In this document: positions 33,319 through 42,107 of the stretch, in pieces
Layout of the letters: every line of letters starts with the position of its first letter
Position numbering within the stretch: position 1 is the first letter of the stretch
DNA from: an uncultured Oscillospiraceae bacterium
GTDB lineage: Bacteria; Bacillota; Clostridia; Oscillospirales; Oscillospiraceae
NCBI GenBank assembly: GCA_910578505.1
Contig: CAJTPV010000011.1
Span: 16,662-80,661 of the forward strand
Length of the DNA stretch: 64,000 nucleotides
Direction: 5' to 3'
Translations under genes and position numbers: made by a program
Notes under the pieces: model-generated
Told to the model about the DNA's origin: nothing
What the model saw: only the letters and a program-made list of their open reading frames with translations
The model's database searches: none

Positions 33319-35097
33319 ATGTGGTTAGAACAGCGGTGGACGAGGCGGCTGGCGGCGGGATTGTTCCTGCTGTGCGTGGTAGGGCTGCTATGGCTGCTGG
33401 GGCTGGAGACGGTCTCCCGGCGGGAGTCTGTGCCTGTGCTGCCGGAGGCCGTGGGCGGCGCGCCGGGGATGGACGGGCTCTATCTCTATGCCGGCCCGCT
33501 GGAGCTGGAATACACCCTCCCGGCGTGGGAGGGGCAGCGCCCCATGCTGGAGCTCCGGGGGCTTTACACGCCGGCGGAGCTGCTGCTGGACGGCGCGCCC
33601 CTCCAGCGCATTGCGCAGGGCCTGGGCATCCTGTATGTGCCGCTGCCCCAGGACTGGGCCGGCCGGACCCTCACGCTCACCACGGAAAAGGGGCCGGAGG
33701 ACCCGGTCCCATCCCTCTATCTCACGGACAACCTGACGATCACCGAGTGGAACTGGGCGGACGCCTGCCGCTACGCCTTTCCCACCGCCGCCTTCGGCGT
33801 GATCTTTCTGCTGACGCTGGGTCTGTTCCTGTACGGCTGGCTGGAGGGCACACAGCCCTGGCCGGTGCTCCTGCTCAGCGCCGCCGCCCTGGGCCAGTTT
33901 GTGTACTTCTATCTGCCGAATCTCGCCCTCTACAGCCTGCCGGCCCCGCTCTACGGGCTGGCGCTGTGCCAATCCCGCGCGTTCCTTTTCGCCGCGCCGC
34001 CCCTGTACCTGCTGCTGGGCATGAAAAAACAGCGGAAGGTCTTCGCGCTCTTTGCCGTTCTGCCCTCCCTGTTCTATTTTGTGTTCGCAGGCTTTCAGAC
34101 CCTGTTTCCGGTCCTCTCCGGCGTGGCCCTCTATGCGGGGCTGGCCTTCTACCTCACCGCCGCCGCCCTGCTGCTCTGCTCGGTGCTGGAGTACCGGGAC
34201 GGCAACCCGGTGTTCCGCCTGTTCCTGCCCTGGCTGGGGGCCTGCGCCGCCGCTCTGGCGCTGCTGTGCATCGTCTCGCTGGTGCGGACGGGGGCGCTGC
34301 CGGCGTTTGCCCAGACGTTCCTTTGGGAGCTCAGGTTTCTCCAGACGAATGAGACCCTGTATTACTGGAGCAGCCTGCTGTTGGCGCTGTGCCTTCTGGA
34401 GAGCATAACCGCCCACATCCGGCGCATAGCGGACCGCGGCGCGGAGATACAGGTGCTGTCCGCCAAAGAGAGCCTGACGCGGGAGCAGCTGGCCACCGTC
34501 CTGGAGAGCGCCGCCGCTCTGGAGCGGGTCCGGCACGATGTGAAGAACCATTATCTTGTCATGCAGCGCCTGCAGCAGGCCGGGGAAGCGGAGCGGCTGG
34601 GCGCCTATCTGGACGGGCTGATTGCGGAGGTGACGTCGATCCCCGCCCTGGCCTACGCGCTGCACCCGGCCATCAACGCCGTGCTGACCACCATGCTGAC
34701 CCGCGCGCAGGAGCAGGGGATCGCGGTGGAGCGCCGGGTCGACGTGCCGGAGACGCTGCCATTCCCGGACACGGACCTCTGCACGGTGCTGATGAATCTG
34801 CTGCAAAACGCGCTGGACGCCAACGCCCAGGCCCCGGAGGGGGCGCGGAAATGGCTGCGGGTCAGTCTCCACACCCGCGGCGTCCACCTGTATATCGGCG
34901 TGGAGAACGCCCGCTTTTCCCCGGTGGACTACGACGGGAAAAGCGGCCTGTGCCGCACCACCAAAGGGGACAAGGCCGCCCACGGCTATGGCCTGAAGGC
35001 GGCCCAGGCGGTGGCGCGGAAATACAGGGGCGATCTGCTGCTGCACTTTCCGGACGGCTCCTTTTCCGCCGCCGCCGCGCTGCAGATGCCGGATTAA
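33319..35097 (+). CDS. GHKL-type sensor histidine kinase
   Basis: 592 residues. One N-terminal membrane segment, an extracytoplasmic beta-rich domain (about residues 35-145, 7TMR-DISM-like), about seven membrane helices (155-375), then a dimerisation helix with RHDVKNH and a HATPase domain with NLLQNALDAN and HGYGLK. This is the AgrC/CitA-like GHKL layout. No response regulator is adjacent, so it is an orphan kinase; it is transcribed divergently from the chr-citC-citXG genes. Start at 33319 follows GGGGAGGGG; an open extension to 33172 lacks a site. Confidence 0.82.
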   Translation: MWLEQRWTRRLAAGLFLLCVVGLLWLLGLETVSRRESVPVLPEAVGGAPGMDGLYLYAGPLELEYTLPAWEGQRPMLELRGLYTPAELLLDGAPLQRIAQGLGILYVPLPQDWAGRTLTLTTEKGPEDPVPSLYLTDNLTITEWNWADACRYAFPTAAFGVIFLLTLGLFLYGWLEGTQPWPVLLLSAAALGQFVYFYLPNLALYSLPAPLYGLALCQSRAFLFAAPPLYLLLGMKKQRKVFALFAVLPSLFYFVFAGFQTLFPVLSGVALYAGLAFYLTAAALLLCSVLEYRDGNPVFRLFLPWLGACAAALALLCIVSLVRTGALPAFAQTFLWELRFLQTNETLYYWSSLLLALCLLESITAHIRRIADRGAEIQVLSAKESLTREQLATVLESAAALERVRHDVKNHYLVMQRLQQAGEAERLGAYLDGLIAEVTSIPALAYALHPAINAVLTTMLTRAQEQGIAVERRVDVPETLPFPDTDLCTVLMNLLQNALDANAQAPEGARKWLRVSLHTRGVHLYIGVENARFSPVDYDGKSGLCRTTKGDKAAHGYGLKAAQAVARKYRGDLLLHFPDGSFSAAAALQMPD

Positions 35098-35133
35098 AAC
35101 GCGCCCGGCACATATTACGGAGGTCTCTGTCCC

Positions 35134-35955
35134 ATGATTACATTGAATCTGAATGACCAGGTCATCAAAAGCCTGAGCCGGCCGGAGCTGGACATCCTGA
35201 AATACGCCTATGAAAACACCGAGGCCCTGCTCACCATGACCATTCAGGAGCTGGCGGGGGCGGTGTCCTACTCCTCCGCCACCATCCTCCGGTTCTGTAA
35301 AAAGCTGGGCTACTCCGGCTTTGCGGAGTTCAAATACGCCCTGCGCGCGGAGCTGCGGCGGACCGGGCCGGAAATCTCCGTCCAGAGCGGCCACCAGTTC
35401 ACCACCGGCATGCTTATCGACACCATCAGCTCCAATATCCAGGCCACCAGCAAGCTCATCCGGGAGGAGCAGCTGAACCAGACCTTCCGCTATCTGGACA
35501 GCGGCTGCCCCATCTACCTCTGGTCCCCCGGCGGGCTGACCAGCGTGGCGGTGGAGTACTTCGAAAAGCTGCTGCTGTCCATCGGGCGGCAGGAGGTGTA
35601 TTTTGTGGAGTCCGTGCGGATGTTTGAGCACATCCTCCGCAGCCGCACCGGGCCGTGCCTGCTGATTTTGATCAGCACCTCCGGCAAATACCCCACCACC
35701 ATCCGCCTGGGCAAGATCGCCCAGGTCAACAACATCCCCATCCTCTCCATCACCCCCTACGCCAACAACGAGGTGGCGGAGCTGGCGGACGTGAATTTCC
35801 GCTTCTTCTCCAACGAGCGGGAAAACCTGGGCGCGGAGTTCACCTCCCGCCTGCCTGTATTTTTCGTCATCAACACCATCATCCAGTGCTATCTGCGCTA
35901 TAAGGAGCCGTCCCCCGCGGACGGAGAGGGAGGCGGATATGCTGCCTTTATTTGA
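35134..35955 (+). CDS. MurR/RpiR family transcriptional regulator
   Basis: 273 residues. N-terminal HTH_6 (SYSSATILRFCKKLGYSGFAEFK) and C-terminal SIS-like fold. RpiR proteins respond to phosphosugars. Start follows GGAGG and lies 36 bases after the kinase gene; its stop overlaps a second RpiR gene by 17 bases. Confidence 0.88.
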   Translation: MITLNLNDQVIKSLSRPELDILKYAYENTEALLTMTIQELAGAVSYSSATILRFCKKLGYSGFAEFKYALRAELRRTGPEISVQSGHQFTTGMLIDTISSNIQATSKLIREEQLNQTFRYLDSGCPIYLWSPGGLTSVAVEYFEKLLLSIGRQEVYFVESVRMFEHILRSRTGPCLLILISTSGKYPTTIRLGKIAQVNNIPILSITPYANNEVAELADVNFRFFSNERENLGAEFTSRLPVFFVINTIIQCYLRYKEPSPADGEGGGYAAFI

Positions 35956-36736
35956 AAAGGCCCGCCGCCTGCGGCTGACGGAGACGGAGAAGACCATCCT
36001 GGCCTACTTTGAGGCCCACCCCGCCGCCGTGGTCCATATGAACCTCAGCGACCTGTGCGCCCAGCTGTACACCTCCAACGCCACCATCGTCCGCTTCTGC
36101 CAGAAGCTGGAGCTGAGCGGCTTCAACGACTTCAAATACCAGCTGCGCAGCGAGCTGCGCGACAGCCGGGCCGCGGCCTTTTACGCCGACGAGTACATCA
36201 GCCACAGCATCGCCCGCTTTCAGGACACCATCGCCGCCCTGGACATCCCCCTTCTGGAGGAGATCGCCCGGCTCCTCACCAGCGGCCGGCCCCTGTACAT
36301 CTACGGCACCAACCTCAGCGCCCTGCCGGCCCGGTATCTGCAGATCGTGCTCAACTCCCTGGACTACCCCTCCATCCTCATCGAGTGGGGGGACCTGCTC
36401 AACGGCCTGGTCCGGAACATGGACAGCCGGGCGGTCCTGCTGGTCATCACCGCCCGGGGGCGGGGAGAGCGGTATCTGGAGCCCTTCCGGTCCGCCAAGG
36501 CCCGGGGCCTGACCACGGTCCTGCTTACCAGCGAGCGGAGATCCCCCCTGATCCCCTACAGCACCATCACGGTCTGTACCAACGACCTCCAGGAATACTA
36601 TCAGCGCACGGACGTCAATCCCCGCATCGGCTTTTTCACCGTCATCCAGATCCTCATTGAGCTGACGGCCCAGCGGAAGCGGGAAGCGGCGGAAACAGCA
36701 GAAATGCCAGAAACGACAGAAGCGGCGGACTCCTGA
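35939..36736 (+). CDS. Second MurR/RpiR family regulator
   Basis: 265 residues with the same layout: TSNATIVRFCQKLELSGFNDFK helix-turn-helix, then a SIS domain with IYGTNLSALPARY. GGGAGGCGG precedes the start. Two paralogues in tandem, translationally coupled, may form a heteromer; the natural target would be the decayed PTS/GH4 genes next door. Confidence 0.88.
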   Translation: MLPLFEKARRLRLTETEKTILAYFEAHPAAVVHMNLSDLCAQLYTSNATIVRFCQKLELSGFNDFKYQLRSELRDSRAAAFYADEYISHSIARFQDTIAALDIPLLEEIARLLTSGRPLYIYGTNLSALPARYLQIVLNSLDYPSILIEWGDLLNGLVRNMDSRAVLLVITARGRGERYLEPFRSAKARGLTTVLLTSERRSPLIPYSTITVCTNDLQEYYQRTDVNPRIGFFTVIQILIELTAQRKREAAETAEMPETTEAADS

Positions 36737-36753
36737 ACCCAGGAGTCCGCCGC
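36722..36753. terminator. Terminator between RpiR2 and EIIA
   Basis: Perfect 14-bp stem GCGGCGGACTCCTG / CAGGAGTCCGCCGC with AACC loop, overlapping the last codons of the second rpiR gene and separating it from the convergent PTS remnant. Confidence 0.7.
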
Positions 36754-36768
36754 GCTGTATGTCAATAT

Positions 36769-37413
36769 TTATCCGATTTTCGCAACTGTGGTCTTGCCGG
36801 CTTCCGCCGTGATGCCGGTGACGTATTCCGCCACCACCGGGTCCTCGCCCTCAATGAGGATGACCATGACGTCCGAACAGAGCTTTTTCGACTCGATGAA
36901 CTTCCGGGAGAAGCGGAGGATAGGCTCGCCCAGCTTGATCTTGTCGCCCTCGGCCTTGACCTGCTCAAAGCCCTCGCCGTTGAGTCCCACGGTGTCCACG
37001 CCCACGTGGATGAGCACCTCCTGGCCGCTGTCGCTGCGCAGGCCGATGGCGTGCTTGTTGTCCTCGGAGCAGTGGGTGATGACGCCGTTGCAGGGGGCCA
37101 CGATTACGTCGGCGGTGGGGCAGATGACCACGCCGTCGCCCAGGATCAGGTTGGCGAAGTTCTCGTCCTTGGCCTCGGTCATGGGCAGGACCTTGCCGGC
37201 CACCGGAGCCTTCAGCTCCAGCTTCTGGGCCGGGGTCTTCTTGGCGGTTTTGGCGGGGGCCTCCGCCGCCGCTGCCGCGGGCATCTTCTCCATAAACGCC
37301 TTGGCCGCAGGCGGGTCAGGCAGTTGTTGGCGGCAACAATGTTCTCCACGCCGCCCAGGCAGAAGAGGAACCAAAAGGGCCGCTCCGGAGAGTGGGCCCT
37401 CCCGCGTACACAT
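36769..37413 (-). pseudogene. PTS EIIBA remnant; EIIA domain intact
   Basis: The 3' two-thirds encode a complete glucose-type EIIA domain: APVAGKVLPMTEA, and EVLIHVGVDTV with the phosphorylatable His. Upstream, in another frame, the minus strand reads LGGVENIVAANNCLTRLR, the start of an EIIB domain carrying its active-site Cys, and then jumps directly to the EIIA linker (AFMEKMPAAA). Most of EIIB, and the EIIC membrane domain, are missing, with a frame change. EIIA alone might still be made from the ATG at 37293. Confidence 0.75.
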
Positions 37414-37419
37414 ATAAAT

Positions 37420-37793
37420 TTAGTTCAGCTCAGGCCACATGCCCTTGTTGGCCTCGATGAGGGCGTCCAGGACCTTGCGGGCCTTCTTGGCGTCGCCCAC
37501 CAGGCGGCTGAGGGTGAAGGCTTCCAGGGCCTTCTGGTAGGAGTGCTCAAAGAATGCGTCTACCAGCAGCTTCTCCACGGACACCTGGTTGACCAGCAGG
37601 CCCAGATGGAACTGGGGGATGTTGCCCACGCCCAGGGGACGGGGGCCGTTGGTGCCCAGCTCGCAGGCCACCTCGACCATGGCGTCGTCCTGCGCAGGGG
37701 GAATTCTTCCCGCAGGCGAACGAAGGATTTCAGAAATCCCAGGGTGTAGGTGCTGCCGCCGCCAACGATACAAACATTATAAGTTTTCATCAT
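37420..37793 (-). pseudogene. GH4 6-phospho-glycosidase remnant
   Basis: The gene starts well (GGAAGGAC, then MMKTYNVCIVGGGSTYTLG, the NAD-binding start of family GH4). After FPLR it breaks off and continues in another frame with AMVEVACELGTNGPRP and VGDAKKARKVLDALIEANKG, which is the GH4 C-terminus. About 320 of some 440 residues are missing, including the catalytic Cys-His metal site. The order with the EIIBA remnant matches alpha-glucoside PTS operons (6-phospho-alpha-glucosidase plus EII). Confidence 0.75.
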
Positions 37794-38091
37794 GATGTCC
37801 TTCCTTTTCGTCTTGTTTTCTCACATTTCGGATGTGATGGCTGTATTATAGCGCGATGGGCGCGGCGTGTAAATAGTTTTTGATTTATATGGCTTACATG
37901 CCGCATTTTAGTATTCATAACTGTTATAGTAATATTTTACATAGCGCGCCGGCTTTCGTATGCGGTTTGTTTTGGACAGTTTGCACCTTTTTTGCCTCCT
38001 TCTGCCTTCTTCTGTTACAACCTTGAGTTTCGTCGAATAACACGAGTCACAAAAAATTAACAAGATTGAAAGGCAGTAAGAGCAAAAGAGG
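37794..38091. other. AT-rich intergenic region with promoter
   Basis: No gene seen. Minus-strand promoter TTTACA (37868-37873), 17 bp, perfect TATAAT (37845-37850) drives the GH4 remnant. The remainder is AT-rich with TGTAA/TTACA half-sites at 37868 and 37893 that could be RpiR operators. Confidence 0.5.
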
Positions 38092-38134
38092 AAAAGGGGG
38101 AACCGCGCTTGCTTCTGGCGCGGTTCCCCCTTTT
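38092..38134 (-). terminator. Terminator after DUF4143 ATPase gene
   Basis: Perfect 17-bp stem AAAAGGGGGAACCGCGC / GCGCGGTTCCCCCTTTT; on the minus strand a T-rich tail follows. Starts 9 bases beyond the stop. Confidence 0.85.
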
Positions 38135-38143
38135 ATCAACAGC

Positions 38144-39421
38144 TCAATTTTTCAACGCCGCCACCGGTACAACAAACACCCCGTCCGGCCTCCGGTACGC
38201 CGCGCCGGACATCCCGCAGAGCACGCACAGCACCGCCGGAGGTTTGCCCTTTGGGTCGGCGGCAAACTCCTGTTGGAGGCGCAGCAGTCCCGCCGCGGCA
38301 CCGTCGATCTGATTTGCCCCCAGCTTGATTTCGAAGGCGCACCACTGCCCGTCGGGCAGCTCGATTACGGCGTCGATCTCCCGCCCCTGATAATCCTGGT
38401 AGTGGTATAGCGCCCCTCCAAAGGACTCCGCGTAGATTTTCAAATCCCGCTCGCACAGCGCCTCAAAAAGAAACCCCAGTGTTTCCAAATCACCCAGCAG
38501 CCCCTCCGGCGTCACTCTCAACAGGGCGCAGGCCAGGGACGGGTCGCAGAAATGCCGCTTTGCCGCCTGCTTCACCCGGACAGAGGAGCGTACGCCAGTA
38601 GAAAATGGCGGCTGATCGTCCGTCAGAAAAAGACGCGCGAAAATATCCAGATACTCCGCCGCCGTCTCTACGTCGATGTCCTCATCATCCTGCTCCCTGA
38701 TGTCATTTTTCAGCGTCCGGTTGGTTGCCGTGGTGCTCTCGTTCCGGGCCAGGGAGCGCAGCAGCAGGCGCATTTTGGCAGTGTTCCGCTTCACGCCGTC
38801 CATGCGGTATACGCCGTCGTCAATGACAGCGTTCAGATACTCCCCCGGCAAAAGCGCCGCCTGCTGTGCGGATAGGGAGAGACTGCCGGGCCAGCCGCCC
38901 CGGATGATGAGGCCGATCAATTTTTTGAGGTCCACCTCGCCGGTCATGGCGGGCCGCAGTTCTCCCCGGCACAGCGCCTCCAGGGATACCGCCCCGGTGG
39001 AATCACCGGATTCGTACAGCGACATGGGCCGCATGCGCAGCCGGGCGATCCGCCCCGCGCCGCTGTGCAGGATGCCCTTGTGGTTCGGCGTGGCGGAGCC
39101 GGTGAGGATAAATTGTCCCTTGCCGGTGCGCTGGTCCACCTGATGCCGGACGGCGTCCCAGATAGGCGGCGCCTCCTGCCACTCGTCAATCAGGCGCGGC
39201 GTCTCCCCCTCCAGTACCAGGGCCGGGGAGAGCTGGGCCAGCTGCCGGTTCTGGAAATTTCCGGCGGGGTCGCCGATGAAGATCTCGCTTTTGCTGTGGA
39301 AGGACGATGTCCAGGTCTTGCCGCACCACTTCGGCCCCTCCACACACACCGCGCCGAAGGTCTTCAAATATTCCTGAAGCTGCCGGTCAACGATGCGCGG
39401 CAGATAGCTTTTTCGATCCAT
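38144..39421 (-). CDS. AAA ATPase with DUF4143 domain
   Basis: 425 residues. Walker A GPKWCGKT, Walker B-like RLIDEWQEA, sensor LTGSATP, then a C-terminal DUF4143/PD-(D/E)XK-like domain (GREIDAVIELPDGQWCAFEIKLG, D...E-x-K). Function is unknown; the family is common in gut bacteria and has been discussed as a possible defence or nuclease ATPase. Start at 39421 follows GGAGGTG. Its promoter overlaps three 23-bp repeats shared with the divergent rhuM promoter. Confidence 0.85.
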   Translation of the reverse strand: MDRKSYLPRIVDRQLQEYLKTFGAVCVEGPKWCGKTWTSSFHSKSEIFIGDPAGNFQNRQLAQLSPALVLEGETPRLIDEWQEAPPIWDAVRHQVDQRTGKGQFILTGSATPNHKGILHSGAGRIARLRMRPMSLYESGDSTGAVSLEALCRGELRPAMTGEVDLKKLIGLIIRGGWPGSLSLSAQQAALLPGEYLNAVIDDGVYRMDGVKRNTAKMRLLLRSLARNESTTATNRTLKNDIREQDDEDIDVETAAEYLDIFARLFLTDDQPPFSTGVRSSVRVKQAAKRHFCDPSLACALLRVTPEGLLGDLETLGFLFEALCERDLKIYAESFGGALYHYQDYQGREIDAVIELPDGQWCAFEIKLGANQIDGAAAGLLRLQQEFAADPKGKPPAVLCVLCGMSGAAYRRPDGVFVVPVAALKN

Positions 39422-39442
39422 GCGGTAGTCACCTCCACCAAC

Positions 39443-39471
39443 AGTATACGCCAATCCGACAGATTTTACAA
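39443..39471 (-). promoter_or_regulatory. Promoter of DUF4143 gene
   Basis: Minus strand TTGTAA (39466-39471), 17-bp spacer, TATACT (39443-39448). The spacer and -35 lie in the first of the 23-bp repeats. Confidence 0.6.
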
Positions 39472-39521
39472 CTCCAACCCGATTGATTTTTGAATTCTAA
39501 CCCGATAGATTTTTCGATTGC
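39453..39521. repeat. Three tandem 23-bp repeats
   Basis: Units start at 39453, 39476 and 39499, an exact 23-bp period, with consensus AAYCCGAYWGATTTT followed by a variable end. They fill the space between divergent DUF4143 and rhuM promoters, so they look like an operator array for a repressor binding every two helical turns. Confidence 0.75.
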
Positions 39522-39546
39522 TTTCGCGCGCCGCCTGTGATACAAT
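39518..39546 (+). promoter_or_regulatory. Promoter of rhuM-like gene
   Basis: TTGCTT (39518-39523), 17-bp spacer, TACAAT (39541-39546), abutting the third 23-bp repeat. Confidence 0.55.
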
Positions 39547-39589
39547 ATTATCTGCGATAAAAATGATGCTATCTTGATTGGAGGAAGCG

Positions 39590-40615
39590 ATGGATAAGGA
39601 ACTGAGGAAAACAGGAGAAATTCTGCTCTATAACAACGGCGGCGAGAAGGAATTTGTCAGCGTGGTATTCCAAGACGAGACGTTCTGGCTGACACAAAAG
39701 GCAATGGCAGAGTTATTCGATGTCAAAACACCGGCAATCAGTAAGCATCTGCAAAATATCTATGAGGAGGAAGAGCTTGACCGAGGCGCAACTATTTCCA
39801 AAATGGAAACAGTTCAAGATGAAGGCGGGCGCAGTGTCAGGCGCACGATGGATTTTTACAATCTGGATGCCATCATTGCCGTAGGCTACCGGGTAAACTC
39901 CAAAAAAGCCACCCGGTTCCGCCAATGGGCCACAAAGACCCTGAAGGAGTACATCCAAAAAGGCTTTGTCCTGAACGACGAGCTGATGAAGAACGGCAGG
40001 CCCTTCGGCAGGGATTACTTCGACGAGCTGCTGGAACGCATCCGGGAGATCCGCGCCAGCGAGCGCCGGGCTTATCAGAAAATCGCAGACGTGTTTGAGC
40101 AGTGCAGTTACGACTATGATAAGAACAGCGAGACAACGCGCGCCTTTTACGCCTTTGTCCAGAACAAGCTCCACTTTGCGGTTACCGGGAAGACGGCGGC
40201 GGAGCTGATTTCCGAACGGGCGGACCCAAACAGCCCTACCATGGGCCTGACCAACTGGAAAGGCGCGCCGGATGGGAAAATCCTGAAAAGTGACGTGTTG
40301 ATTGCCAAAAACTACCTGAATGAAAAGGAACTGTCCCGCCTGAACCGGCTGGTGACGATGTTTATTGACCACGCGGAGCTGATGGCGGAGGATGAGCAGC
40401 TGATGAGTATGCAGGATTGGCTGTCGGAGACAGACCGCTTTCTGACAGGCGTCCGGCGGAACGTTCTGGAAGGAAAAGGGAGCATTTCTCACAAGGCCGC
40501 AGTCAAGAAGGTGGGCGGCATCTATGATGAGTTCCGCAAGAAGCAAGACGCGGCGTATGTTTCAGAGTTCGACCGTCAGACGGCAAAGTATTTGAGAGGT
40601 GAGACTGATGATTGA
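39590..40615 (+). CDS. rhuM: RhuM family protein
   Basis: 341 residues, near full length for the family. Conserved features: FWLTQKAMAELFDVKTPAISKHLQNIYEEEEL (an HTH-like start), FYNLDAIIAVGYRVNSKKATRFRQWAT, and a C-terminal helical part. RhuM was named in Salmonella pathogenicity island 3; the biochemical role is unknown, and it often travels on mobile elements. GGAGGAAGCG precedes the ATG at 39590. Its stop overlaps the recombinase start by 8 bases. Confidence 0.85.
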   Translation: MDKELRKTGEILLYNNGGEKEFVSVVFQDETFWLTQKAMAELFDVKTPAISKHLQNIYEEEELDRGATISKMETVQDEGGRSVRRTMDFYNLDAIIAVGYRVNSKKATRFRQWATKTLKEYIQKGFVLNDELMKNGRPFGRDYFDELLERIREIRASERRAYQKIADVFEQCSYDYDKNSETTRAFYAFVQNKLHFAVTGKTAAELISERADPNSPTMGLTNWKGAPDGKILKSDVLIAKNYLNEKELSRLNRLVTMFIDHAELMAEDEQLMSMQDWLSETDRFLTGVRRNVLEGKGSISHKAAVKKVGGIYDEFRKKQDAAYVSEFDRQTAKYLRGETDD

Positions 40616-41960
40616 ACGTTTTGACATCGCCGGCTACTGCCGTATCTCCGTGGACGAGGAGCTGGACCGGGATAACACCTCCACCAGCAAGAAGGTGAAA
40701 TCTGTCATCAAGCGCCGCCAGCAGGACGGCAAATGGATCTGTGCCGCACCCTATGGTTACATTGTCAACAAGCAGCAGTTCGAGGTAGTCCCCACCGAGG
40801 CGGAGATCGTCCGGAGAATTTTCCAGTTGTACATCGACGGCTGGGGCTACAAAAAAATTGCCAATCAGCTCACGGATGAGGGCATCCCCACCCCCCGCAT
40901 GGCGGAACAGGAGCGCAAGCTGGCCGCAGGGGAGGACTATCACCGCACCGTCAAACCCGCCTGGGCCATCGTGACGGTGCAGGGCATCCTGGACAACGAT
41001 TTCTACATCGGGACCCTCCGTCAGGGCAAGTACACCCGCAAGAAGATCAACGGCAAGGATGTCCGCCGGGATGAACTGGACCATATTGTGATTGAGCGCC
41101 ACCACCAGGAGATCATCGACTACCGCACGTTCGCCACGGCCCGCGCCCTCCGGGAGTCCCGTTCCACCGCCCACTACCGGGGTCAGAAGAAGTACGACAA
41201 CACGTACTCCGGCTTTCTGGAGTGCGGCGACTGCGGCTCACCAATGTTTGCCATGAGCCGCCGGGACATCAAGGACGCCTACCGCTGCGGGACCTACCAC
41301 CGCCGGGGACGGAAGGGCTGCACCAGCCACCATATCCGGGTGGACAAACTGGACGAGCTGCTGAAAATCTATGTCCGGAAGGTCAAGGACAACTCCGCCG
41401 CTATGCTGGAACGCCTCAACGCGGACTTGGCGAGGGAGACGGAGGACGTGGCGGAAACTGAAAAATCCGCCGGGAATCTGGAAGCTGTGCTGTTCGACAT
41501 TCAGGAGGAGCTGAAAGCCACCAAGCGCCAGCGTATCCGGGATATTATGAAGCATCCGGACCAGGAGGAGATGCTGGAGGAGACCTATGACGGGCTGGAG
41601 GGCGATCTGCTCCGCCGGCTGGAGGGCGTCCAAAATCAAATCGAATTGACGGAAAATAAGCGCAGCACCATTATCCAGGTCAACCGGGTGGCAAAAACCG
41701 CCATGGATGTTTTCGACGACATCCTTGCCAAGCCAAAGCTGGACCGGAACGACCTCCAGCTCATCATCCAGAGGATCAAGGTCTACGAGGACCATCTGGA
41801 GATCCAGCTCAAGGCGGATATCGACAGCATCCTCCGCTCCGGGGAGCTGCCCGGTGAAATAGAGCTGATCCAAAGCGCCAATCAGCGTCCGGACAAAATC
41901 TTCTATTCCAATGTTGTCAGCGAGGGCGACCCGCTGCTGACAACGTTGGAGCCATGGTAG
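40608..41960 (+). pseudogene. Large serine recombinase with deleted catalytic domain
   Basis: 450 residues. It begins with the resolvase start AGYCRISVDEELDRDNTS (nucleophile Ser present) but passes in frame to KKVKSVIKRRQQDGKW, the end of the catalytic domain. About 110 residues with the catalytic Arg and fold core are missing. The recombinase domain (APYGYIVNK), zinc ribbon (CGDCG ... C ... C) and C-terminal coiled coil are intact. It could still bind attachment sites but not recombine. GAGAGG lies 8 bases before the ATG; GTG at 40599 is the alternative. Confidence 0.8.
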
Positions 41961-42019
41961 CGGTTCTGCGGCGGGATGCTGGGGCTGGAGAGGAGATGCG
42001 GGTGGGGCACACAGTGCGG

Positions 42020-42065
42020 AAAAGCGCCGTAAAAGTCCGAAATTTTCGGCTTTTACGGCGCTTTT
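42020..42065. terminator. Bidirectional terminator
   Basis: A stem of about 21 bp, AAAAGCGCCGTAAAAG... / ...CTTTTACGGCGCTTTT, with one bulged base, between the convergent recombinase and DUF6930-like genes. Confidence 0.85.
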
Positions 42066-42107
42066 CTAGCAGCTGTCCGCGCATTTGTTCAAAACCAGCC
42101 GGCACCT

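Noticed and set aside
33388..35997. 869-codon minus-strand open frame
   Set aside because: Opposite to the GHKL kinase and RpiR genes, which have clear domains; the reverse product is low-complexity Gln/Arg/Gly.
39453..39521. CRISPR-like repeats
   Set aside because: Three units abut with no spacers and no cas genes are present; an operator array explains them better.
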